DNA of 13,076 bases from positions 1-13,076 of the forward strand of contig CAMGET010000009.1 of the NCBI GenBank assembly GCA_946055175.1, read 5' to 3'. This document shows positions 6,371-13,076 of the stretch, piece after piece (the first letter of the stretch is position 1; every line of letters begins with the position of its first letter). The notes under the pieces were generated by a model that did not search any database, was not told the origin of the DNA, and saw only the letters and a program-made list of their open reading frames with translations. This DNA is from an uncultured Roseburia sp. (GTDB lineage Bacteria; Bacillota; Clostridia; Lachnospirales; Lachnospiraceae). The position numbers were made by a program, and so were the translations under genes.

Positions 6371-6417
6371 ACGAGCAGCCCCTGCTGCCCCTTTATGTGG
6401 CAGCGGATTCTGCTCGT
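6371..6417 (-). terminator. Nested hairpin downstream of the pectinase gene, probable terminator or 3' structure
   Basis: On the minus strand ACGAGCAG (6410-6417) pairs with CTGCTCGT (6371-6378), enclosing a second stem, GCTGCC with GGCAGC (6399-6404 with 6384-6389). A competing GCAGC-AGGG-GCTGC hairpin overlaps. It begins about 30 nt after the giant gene's stop. Only a broken T-tract follows (TTTGTCG), so efficient intrinsic termination is doubtful. It may instead protect the long mRNA's 3' end. Confidence 0.45.
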
Positions 6418-6445
6418 ATCTGTCAATCTTTTTCATATGATTTTA

Positions 6446-9400
6446 TTAAAATAACTTTTTTCTCTTTATGAGAACGAAACCACCTGCTGCTAAAAGCACT
6501 GTAGCTGCACAAGCGATTGGCAATGCGCTGCTTCCTTTGGCTTCTGCTGCCACCTCTTCACCGGAAGCTAATGGTGTTTCTTCTTCTTTGATTGTAACTG
6601 TTTCAGATGCAGTTTCTTCTTTTTCTACAGTCTGTTCCACTATCTGCTCAGCTGTTTCTTCTGCTGTCACAGTATTGTTACGATTTCTCCAAATGTTACG
6701 GATGTTTGTAATCATATTTACAAGTGCATCTCTGACTTCTTCCGCAGTTGTAGCATTTGAAATCTGATCTGCTGTGTCGGTAATCACATCAATTGTCGCA
6801 CCCGATTTGCTTGAAATAACTTTTCCTGAGGTTTCCTTCAGCTGATCTGTTGTAATCTCCTTTGATGCAGTACCGCCAATTCCTTCTTTTACTGCTGCTA
6901 CATCGGTTAATACGAGGAAGCCATGAGTATTAATGGTTCCGTCTGCATTTCTATCGATGCCGCTAAATATTAAGGATTCAAACCATGCATCTGTCACCTT
7001 TGTTCCTGCTGTATTTACAGAAGCACCTGCTGCTACATCCCAGTAGAAGTTTGTTGCACCGTATACCTTAGCCTGATCCTGTGTTCCTACTAATTTAAGC
7101 TGTTCTGCCTGGTCTTTATTTTCCGTTCTGTAAGAAACCACGCCATCTGCAAAATAATCAGTATTTGCTGCTGTATTGGTATAGAATGCTACGTTGTAGC
7201 TTCCATTATTGAAGGATACGGAATTGTATACCTTAATATCCGGGCAGCTGTTAGAGTCAAAACCTTTTGCCTTGTTGAAGAATGCAATACTGTTTTCAAG
7301 TACATGTGCGCCCGGCATGCTGTCGCCGCCCATCTTGAAGCCATTACCGTTTCCGGCATTGATTTCATTGCCATTCTCATCTAAGACATAACCATTCTTA
7401 TAGGCTACACTGTTTCGGATTGTAACAGAACCGATGGAACCGGTCTGTACCTTTGCAAATAAATCCCAACCGTCGTCTGCGTTGTGATGAGCCACACATC
7501 CATCGAATACGTTTCCATCACCGACAGTTAATTTAGCTGCAAATCCGTCTGCATCTTCGTAACCCTTATCTGCATTTTCATAAGAAGTACAGTTCAGAAT
7601 TAAGTTATATGCCGGCCAGTCTTCATAGTTATCAGTTGATAAGTATCTGCTAATCTGGATACCTGTATTACCGTTCTTATAAGCGTTAATCTGGTCTAAT
7701 ACGTTGTTATTACCGGATACCTGAATACCCTTCTGGGCATCTGCGGATCTGGTTACATCAAATCCCTTGAAGTACCAGTAGTCACCTGCCAAAATCATAC
7801 CTGCGCAGTTTCCGCCAAAATCGAATATCGGACGTGTGGTGCTTTCCGGATCAGCAATCATGTAAATCATGCTTTCTTTTGTGCCGTCGATGCCTCTTTC
7901 TACCTTAACTGTTCTGCTTAAGTTATAGGTACCTTCCATGATTACGATAGTCTGTCCTGCCTGAACATATTTTACTGCAGTGTAAATATCTAACGGATTC
8001 TTCTTGGTTCCGTTACCGTTTGCACTTCCGTTTGGTGCTACATAAAGAGTAGAACCTGCTTCTCCGTATACTTTGTAATTTACAACATGTTTAAAGCTTA
8101 CTGCATCGTAAGAAGCTAATTTCTGATATTCACCCGGAACATAATCTTTATCCGGTGTAAAGTTTACAACATATGTGTTGTTACCATAAGTTAAGGTTGT
8201 GTCTAAGCTAACTTTTTCGTTTGCTTTTACATCTTCTTTCTTAAGAAGGACTTTTCCTGCACTGTCCTTAATTACTAAGGTACCGTCTGCATTTCCAACA
8301 AATACAAGCTCGTAATCCTTGCTGTTTGCTACAGTTGCAGAAGTTACTGCATAGTTAGGAGTTACCAGTGTAACCGGTCTTTCTTCTGCCGGAGCATCAT
8401 TTTCCGGTGAAACGGTCGTAAATTCAATATCTTTGAATGTAATGTCTGCATTTCTGGATGCAAAGAAACCTACACATACTAAGTCTTCTTCAATCTGGTT
8501 TAATGCTTCTGTATCATAGTATTTCTGCGTGGTTGTCACACCATCTGCATCTGTGTAGCTTACAAAATAACCCGTGTTGTTTTTCTGAATTGTAAATTTC
8601 AATTCAGTTACAGGATTTTCTACCGTTCCGGTTGGCTCTGTACCCTTGTAGTTACCAATGATATTATAGGTTCCTGCACCATTTACACCACAAGAAGATT
8701 CCAATGTGGTTGTGGTAGATTTAAAGTACTGATTGATTACAGCTGTTTCGCTTGCCTCAAAGCGTGCAAGATTTTCTGCTGTCACACCAACCTTTTCCTG
8801 TACACCGATACCAAGCTTCATGCTAATTTTTGCTGCATTTGTATCGTCTGTTACCTCTTTCGCTACTGTGTCATAAAAATATTCTACCTTTGAAGCAATT
8901 GCCATATAGCAGTTGTTCCAGAATGCTTTGGTATCACCATGCTTACCGACTCTGTCGGAAGCCATGATACCAAATCCTTCCTGACCATTTGAAAACGCCC
9001 AGTTATTTACTACTGCTGTTGCCGATAAGGTAAAGTTGGTGGTATCCGGATCAATGGTGGTATAATAGAATGCCAGACCATCTGTTGAGCCCGGAACAAT
9101 CTTTCCTTTACCACCGTTAGAGTATACTCGTACGCTGCCATCTGCTAACTCTTCATACCCATTATTCTTTGTATCCGTACTGCTACCATATGCAGCGAAG
9201 TACCATTTTACTTCTTTTTCATTGCTTACAGTAATTTCGGTAGAAGCACTTACTTTTTCTTCACCTCTTACTGCTGCAACAGTAATAGTATATGTTTCAC
9301 CAACTGTCAAACCTTCAATTGTCTGAATGAGTTTTTCTGTTGTGTAGCTGATTTCAGTATCTTTTACAGTTACTTCATATTTCTCAGCTTCTTTTACTGC

Positions 9401-12400
9401 ATTCCATTCTACATCGACAAGTCCATTACCTGCATTAAATGCGCCTGTAATAGTTGGTGCAACTAATGGCAAAGTAAAATCAAAGTCTTTGGTTTCTGCT
9501 GCGCTCTTGTCTGTTTCATTTTCACGAACCACTTTTGCAGTAAAGGTATAGGTTCCGGAAGCTTCCGGTACAAAGCTTAAAACATGCTCTGTCTTTTCTG
9601 CGGAAGAGCTCTTTGTGGCAACTTCCTTGCCCTCTGTATCCATCATGACTACAGTAACTTTGTCAGCTCCGTCGTAACCAACGTTTGCGTTTACTCTTAC
9701 TTCTACAGCATTTGCATCCTGTGCATTTAAAGCAACGTTTGTAATAACAGGTGCTTCTACAGTGGACCAGTCTGCACGAGCAGGTTTCACAGAGCCGTTT
9801 GGAGTTTCTGTTACTTCGATTTTGAAGATATAGTTGTTGTTAATATCTCCACCTAAGAAGTATGTTCCTGCATCTTTTAACTGTAAAGTTGAAATGCATA
9901 CGGCATTCTTTGCTACAGTATCTGCAGTAACTGCAACCTGTTCACCCGCCCCATTTAAGATAGCAATCTGACGGTTATCATCGCCGCCTTCTGCCCACCA
10001 TACTTTTACGGAAGAAGGATTGCTTGTTGTAAATTTCACTGCGTTTTTCTCTGTGGTTACTTTTCCGCCAAGATTTAATCTCTGTGCTGATGCATAACCA
10101 TCTTCAAAGGTTTTACTACTTGAATCTACTTTTGATTTTACACTATAAACAATTGTAAAGTACTCATCTGTTCCAGCCTTTTCTTCTTCACCATCTGCCT
10201 TTGCCCCTGCTGCAAATGCTGTTAATGCACTTGTCTCAAGAGTCATTGTAAATGGTTCTGCCACAACTGGTGCTTCTTCAGTAACAACAATTTTGAAGAT
10301 GTAGTTGTTATTGATATCGCCACCTAAGTAATAGGTTCCTGCTTCTTCTAATGTTAATTTTGAAATACTTACCGCATTCTTTGCGACAATATCTGCTGTA
10401 ACTGCAACCTGCTCACCTGCTCCATTCAAGATCGCAATCTGACGATTGTCATCGCCACCTTCTGCCCACCATATTTTTACGGTTGCAGGGTTACTTGTTG
10501 TAAATTTAACTGCATTTTTTTCAAGTGTTAATTTACCGCCAAGATTTAATCTCTGACTAGATGCATAACCATCTTCAAAGGTTTTACTACTTGAATCTAC
10601 TTTTGATTTTGCACTATAAATAACGGTAAAGTAATTTTCTGTTCCAGCCTTTTCTTCTTCACCATCTGCCTTTGCCCCTGCTGCAAATGCTGTTAATGCA
10701 CTTGTCTCAAGAGTCATAGTAAATGGTTCTGCTGCGACTTCTTCTGTTACTACTACTTTAAAGAAGTAGTTATTATTCGTAGCACCACCCAAGTAATAGG
10801 TTCCTGCTTCTTCTAATTCAAATGTAGAAATGCATGTTGCATTTTTTGCTAATGTTACGTCAGTTGTTTTAACTGCCGTTCCTGAAGCATTTAAAATTGC
10901 AATCTGGCGATTATCATCTCCGCCTTCTACCCACCATACTTTTACTGTGGCTGCGTTATTTGTTGTAAACTTGATTGCATTCTTTTCTGTAGATGCTGCT
11001 CCACCGAAATTTACTCGCTGTGTTGCTGCATATCCATCCTCAAAAGACTTGCTGCTGCTATCTACTTTTGTCTTTGCACTGTAGATTAACGTAAAGTAAT
11101 CTTCTGTTCCTACTTTTTCGGTGTCACCATCTGCCTTTGTTCCTGCTGCAAATGCTGTTAAATCCTTAGACTCGAATACAAACTCTGTTGTAACAGATGT
11201 TTCATCCTTTGGCTTGTTGTCTACTTTTTCTGTAGGCATCTTAATGGTCATATCTTTTCCTGCAAATGCATCCCAGTCACCTAAGAATGCTTCTACAGAA
11301 ATTTCTGTGCCATCAACAAGAACCGGAGTTGTTAAAGTAGATGCCCATGATGCCCTTGCACTCTGGTTATCTACACCCTTTGCCATTTCATAAGTGCCAT
11401 ATTCTGCGCTATATACTGATTCGCCACTTAATGTGCTAAGCCATCCTGCTGCGTTAATTAAGGATGCGCTACTTTCATACCAATGACTGTCTGTTGCTTC
11501 GATAATGGTGTTATAGAATACAGCTTCACCGGTATTTGCCTGCCAAGGTCTTCCAAAATAACCTGCTTTTGAAGGATATTCTGAGGCGGTATCAACACCC
11601 GGTACAGTAGAGGTTACTGTACAATTGTACATTAATAATCCTCTGCCACTCTTTGTCTGTGCTGCTGTAATATAACCAACATCATTTCCATCTTCGCTTG
11701 TATTAAATACTAAATCACATTTTGCAAATACGGCTGTCATTCCACCGAAGATGTAGTCTGTTCCACCGTAAATTGCACAATCATAGAATGCTGCTGTAAC
11801 ATTGGTTCCGCCATATAAAGTATCCTTACGACCGATAAATTTACAGTTATCGAAAGATACGTTCTTGCAATTGTTTGCGATTGCAAGAGCTGCTGCTCTT
11901 TCTACATATTTCTTGTCCTGAACAGTTGTATCACCGGCTTTCATAGAAGCTCTTGCAACAGAGCCTTCTTTTGCAGAAGACTGAGCCACAATGACATCAT
12001 TTGCTGCTTTTTCTGATACATACTGGTTGAAGGAGTTTTCAAAAATAATTCCTTCTGCCTCAAATCCGCTTGCTGTAACTACTACAGTTGCGTTCCAGTA
12101 GCTTCCGTTTGTTGTTCCTGAACCAGGATTTTCAAAGGATGCATATCCGTTTTCTTTATTTACAGCAAGAACTTCTTCGTCATATTTGCAGTCGCTTCCC
12201 ATACTGTAATAGGTATAACCATGTCCGTAATAAGAAGTAATACGAACTGCATTCTTGTCGATGTTTACACCTTTGTCTTTCGTCTCAATACTTGGTGTAT
12301 TGCTTGCATTTTTTAATGTTACGTTTGGTACATCAATAACAAGCATTTCTTCGTAGTTACCCGGCTGAATTTCGATGGTAACTCTCTGCTCGCCGCTTCT

Positions 12401-13076
12401 TTCCATTGCGCGAACTGCATCAAGTGCATCGTTGATTGTTGTATAGTCACAGCCTGTTGCACCAACTGTTACTATTTCTTTGTATTCCACATTTTTCACT
12501 ACTTCTATAGAATTTACATAACTTGTTCCTAAGAAAGTAATGTCAACCGTTCCTGCCCCACCATTGTAATTATAACTAAATGTATCAATCTGGCCGGTAG
12601 AGCCTGTTTTTATACCAACACTTGCTTCTGTTTCATCTGCAAAATAGAATGAATACTGGTAGCATGCGTTTACTTTAATTGTACAATTTCCCTTTACCGG
12701 AACAGAAACTGTACCTGCGCCCATATAAAGGTATGTATTTTCATGGCTCTTACCATTTGTAAAGCTAAGTCCATTGTATGTATGACTTCCTGTCTGTGAA
12801 TACTTTCCACTTGTAAAAGAAGAATCTGTAAATACCCACTTTGTAATATCAGACTCAAAACCGATTGTTTTTTCAACAGGCTCTCCATTTACTTTGAGGT
12901 TCGATGTAAGCTTCTGTACATATGCACCACTGTTTTCTACTACAACGCTGTATACTCCATCTCTTAACTCAATGCCTTCTGTACCTGTAAAGGTATATAC
13001 ATAGCCTTCTTCATTTAAATTTGTAAATACAAATTTCGCTTCTGCTAAATCTGCTACAGTTGCACCTGTCGGATTA
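6446..13076 (-). CDS. Giant modular cell-surface pectinase: CE8 pectin methylesterase plus PL9 pectate lyase, 5' end outside window
   Basis: The frame is open from the right edge to the TAA at 6446-6448, giving 2209 visible residues. The first Met at 12724 is internal, so start and signal peptide are not seen. Positions below count from that Met. In order: beta-rich modules up to about 80; CE8 pectin methylesterase, about 80-440 (KDTLYGG, GTDYIFGG, GRPW); three tandem modules, about 513-973; an Ig-like module, 985-1085; fibronectin-III-like, 1087-1168; a concanavalin-like module, 1171-1437; another Ig-like, 1448-1525; PL9 pectate lyase, about 1540-1945; a Glu/Thr stalk; a membrane segment, 2068-2086; and a basic end, RKKLF. 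It should remove methyl esters from homogalacturonan and cut the product by calcium-dependent beta-elimination, while tethered to the cell. The Gln normally before the CE8 Asp is Lys. Domain calls come from recalled motifs, not profile searches. Confidence 0.93.
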   Translation of the reverse strand, partial: NPTGATVADLAEAKFVFTNLNEEGYVYTFTGTEGIELRDGVYSVVVENSGAYVQKLTSNLKVNGEPVEKTIGFESDITKWVFTDSSFTSGKYSQTGSHTYNGLSFTNGKSHENTYLYMGAGTVSVPVKGNCTIKVNACYQYSFYFADETEASVGIKTGSTGQIDTFSYNYNGGAGTVDITFLGTSYVNSIEVVKNVEYKEIVTVGATGCDYTTINDALDAVRAMERSGEQRVTIEIQPGNYEEMLVIDVPNVTLKNASNTPSIETKDKGVNIDKNAVRITSYYGHGYTYYSMGSDCKYDEEVLAVNKENGYASFENPGSGTTNGSYWNATVVVTASGFEAEGIIFENSFNQYVSEKAANDVIVAQSSAKEGSVARASMKAGDTTVQDKKYVERAAALAIANNCKNVSFDNCKFIGRKDTLYGGTNVTAAFYDCAIYGGTDYIFGGMTAVFAKCDLVFNTSEDGNDVGYITAAQTKSGRGLLMYNCTVTSTVPGVDTASEYPSKAGYFGRPWQANTGEAVFYNTIIEATDSHWYESSASLINAAGWLSTLSGESVYSAEYGTYEMAKGVDNQSARASWASTLTTPVLVDGTEISVEAFLGDWDAFAGKDMTIKMPTEKVDNKPKDETSVTTEFVFESKDLTAFAAGTKADGDTEKVGTEDYFTLIYSAKTKVDSSSKSFEDGYAATQRVNFGGAASTEKNAIKFTTNNAATVKVWWVEGGDDNRQIAILNASGTAVKTTDVTLAKNATCISTFELEEAGTYYLGGATNNNYFFKVVVTEEVAAEPFTMTLETSALTAFAAGAKADGEEEKAGTENYFTVIYSAKSKVDSSSKTFEDGYASSQRLNLGGKLTLEKNAVKFTTSNPATVKIWWAEGGDDNRQIAILNGAGEQVAVTADIVAKNAVSISKLTLEEAGTYYLGGDINNNYIFKIVVTEEAPVVAEPFTMTLETSALTAFAAGAKADGEEEKAGTDEYFTIVYSVKSKVDSSSKTFEDGYASAQRLNLGGKVTTEKNAVKFTTSNPSSVKVWWAEGGDDNRQIAILNGAGEQVAVTADTVAKNAVCISTLQLKDAGTYFLGGDINNNYIFKIEVTETPNGSVKPARADWSTVEAPVITNVALNAQDANAVEVRVNANVGYDGADKVTVVMMDTEGKEVATKSSSAEKTEHVLSFVPEASGTYTFTAKVVRENETDKSAAETKDFDFTLPLVAPTITGAFNAGNGLVDVEWNAVKEAEKYEVTVKDTEISYTTEKLIQTIEGLTVGETYTITVAAVRGEEKVSASTEITVSNEKEVKWYFAAYGSSTDTKNNGYEELADGSVRVYSNGGKGKIVPGSTDGLAFYYTTIDPDTTNFTLSATAVVNNWAFSNGQEGFGIMASDRVGKHGDTKAFWNNCYMAIASKVEYFYDTVAKEVTDDTNAAKISMKLGIGVQEKVGVTAENLARFEASETAVINQYFKSTTTTLESSCGVNGAGTYNIIGNYKGTEPTGTVENPVTELKFTIQKNNTGYFVSYTDADGVTTTQKYYDTEALNQIEEDLVCVGFFASRNADITFKDIEFTTVSPENDAPAEERPVTLVTPNYAVTSATVANSKDYELVFVGNADGTLVIKDSAGKVLLKKEDVKANEKVSLDTTLTYGNNTYVVNFTPDKDYVPGEYQKLASYDAVSFKHVVNYKVYGEAGSTLYVAPNGSANGNGTKKNPLDIYTAVKYVQAGQTIVIMEGTYNLSRTVKVERGIDGTKESMIYMIADPESTTRPIFDFGGNCAGMILAGDYWYFKGFDVTRSADAQKGIQVSGNNNVLDQINAYKNGNTGIQISRYLSTDNYEDWPAYNLILNCTSYENADKGYEDADGFAAKLTVGDGNVFDGCVAHHNADDGWDLFAKVQTGSIGSVTIRNSVAYKNGYVLDENGNEINAGNGNGFKMGGDSMPGAHVLENSIAFFNKAKGFDSNSCPDIKVYNSVSFNNGSYNVAFYTNTAANTDYFADGVVSYRTENKDQAEQLKLVGTQDQAKVYGATNFYWDVAAGASVNTAGTKVTDAWFESLIFSGIDRNADGTINTHGFLVLTDVAAVKEGIGGTASKEITTDQLKETSGKVISSKSGATIDVITDTADQISNATTAEEVRDALVNMITNIRNIWRNRNNTVTAEETAEQIVEQTVEKEETASETVTIKEEETPLASGEEVAAEAKGSSALPIACAATVLLAAGGFVLIKRKKLF
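6890..8107 (-). other. PL9 pectate lyase domain within the giant protein
   Basis: This part encodes a right-handed parallel beta-helix. Its signature segments include ADGFAAKL and HHNADDGWDLFAK. Asp1726, Asp1750, Asp1751 and Asp1754 reproduce the spacing of the calcium ligands of Dickeya Pel9A (24 residues from the first to the DDxxD group). Lys1797 in GNGFKMGG matches its catalytic Lys. All key residues are present, so the domain should be active. Confidence 0.88.
9806..10255 (-). repeat. Tandem module copy 3 of the pectinase
   Basis: Residues 824-973 run from PFTMTLETSALTAF to NNNYIFKIEVTE. The copy lies exactly 157 codons (471 bp) after copy 2. It shares long identical DNA with copy 2, including 10167-10246, identical over 80 bp to 10638-10717. 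The conserved core is WWAEGGDDNRQIAILN. Exposed Trp residues suggest sugar binding, which is inferred. Confidence 0.9.
10277..10726 (-). repeat. Tandem module copy 2 of the pectinase
   Basis: Residues 667-816 form the middle copy, with the same order of motifs (TAFAAGAKADGEE, KVDSSSKTFEDGYAS, GGDDNRQIAILNGAGE, GTYYLGGDINNNY). It is much closer to copy 3 than to copy 1, pointing to a recent in-frame duplication. Confidence 0.9.
10742..11188 (-). repeat. Tandem module copy 1 of the pectinase
   Basis: Residues 513-661 form the most diverged copy (offset of 155 codons to copy 2). It keeps KVDSSSKSFEDGYA, WWVEGGDDNRQIAILN and GTYYLGG. It directly follows the methylesterase domain, so this type of module may have been acquired with that enzyme and then amplified. 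It resembles modules recalled from Lachnospiraceae pectinases; its ligand is unknown. Confidence 0.88.
11405..12487 (-). other. CE8 pectin methylesterase domain within the giant protein
   Basis: Residues about 80-440 form a beta-helix esterase. Asp301 (in KDTLYGG) fits the general acid/base, Asp323 (GTDYIFGG) the nucleophile, and Arg392 and Trp394 (GRPW) the substrate-site pair. Gln356 in ITAAQ is kept. The residue before Asp301 is Lys300 where family members usually carry Gln, so activity needs testing. A long insertion lies between about 165 and 275. Confidence 0.87.

Noticed and set aside
6905..6960. Dockerin-like segment DRNADGTINTHGFL near the end of the PL9 domain
   Set aside because: Only one calcium-loop-like stretch is present, with no second repeat. 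Similar Gly/Asp-rich stretches occur at the end of PL9 domains themselves, so a cellulosome-type dockerin is not supported.
10830..11393. Plus-strand open frames opposite the tandem modules
   Set aside because: They are produced by the codon bias of the long minus-strand gene; no ribosome sites or domains are visible.
12722..12724. Met codon as the start of the giant protein
   Set aside because: No ribosome site precedes it, and the same frame stays open for 117 more sensible codons to the window edge, so this Met is internal.
12694..12888. 64-codon minus-strand open frame near the right edge
   Set aside because: It lies in another frame over the same DNA as the giant pectinase frame, which continues unbroken to the window edge and reads as beta-rich surface-protein sequence there.

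Overview
This window looks like a chromosomal segment of a Gram-positive anaerobe of the Lachnospiraceae (Clostridia), probably a pectin-degrading one related to Lachnospira (Eubacterium) eligens or L. pectinoschiza. The support is strong AGGAGG ribosome sites, a moderately AT-rich sequence, a clostridial 2[4Fe-4S] ferredoxin, ECF-transporter ATPases, and a giant surface enzyme joining a pectin methylesterase to a pectate lyase. The family assignment is inference from gene content; no database search was run. I see no rRNA, tRNA, CRISPR array, insertion sequence or phage gene.

Layout: (1) Positions 1-1314, minus strand: ecfA1 and ecfA2, overlapping by 16 nt, encode the two ATPases of an energy-coupling-factor vitamin transporter. 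They have their own sigma-A-type promoter, and ecfA2 is cut by the window edge. (2) Positions 1394-4143, minus strand: a compact housekeeping operon of sua5/tsaC (tRNA t6A synthesis), a low-molecular-weight tyrosine/arginine phosphatase-family protein, upp (uracil salvage) and a dCMP deaminase, closed by a clear intrinsic terminator. (3) Positions 4144-4291: a divergent promoter region. Two well-formed promoters point away from each other, a small dyad spans both -35 boxes, and a 14-bp perfect palindrome lies just past the galM -10 box. (4) Positions 4292-5633, plus strand: galM (aldose 1-epimerase) and then a 56-residue ferredoxin with its own promoter. (5) Positions 5647-6246: a bidirectional terminator shared with a convergent MerR-type regulator gene. 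(6) Positions 6446-13076, minus strand: one continuous reading frame of at least 2209 codons, open at the window edge, so its true start and signal peptide lie outside. Reading from N to C it holds beta-rich modules, a CE8 pectin methylesterase, three tandem ~155-residue modules, fibronectin/Ig-like modules, a concanavalin-like module, a PL9 pectate lyase, a Glu/Thr-rich stalk and a C-terminal membrane anchor.

How the parts fit: the giant protein should act outside the cell on homogalacturonan, removing methyl esters and then cutting the de-esterified chain, with the middle modules probably binding polysaccharide. GalM would serve sugar intake in a general way. The other genes are core functions: nucleotide salvage, tRNA modification, electron transfer and vitamin uptake. 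The most unusual content is the CE8-PL9 fusion, including a Gln-to-Lys change next to a catalytic Asp and a recent 471-bp internal duplication. I found no evidence of a wholly new biological system here.
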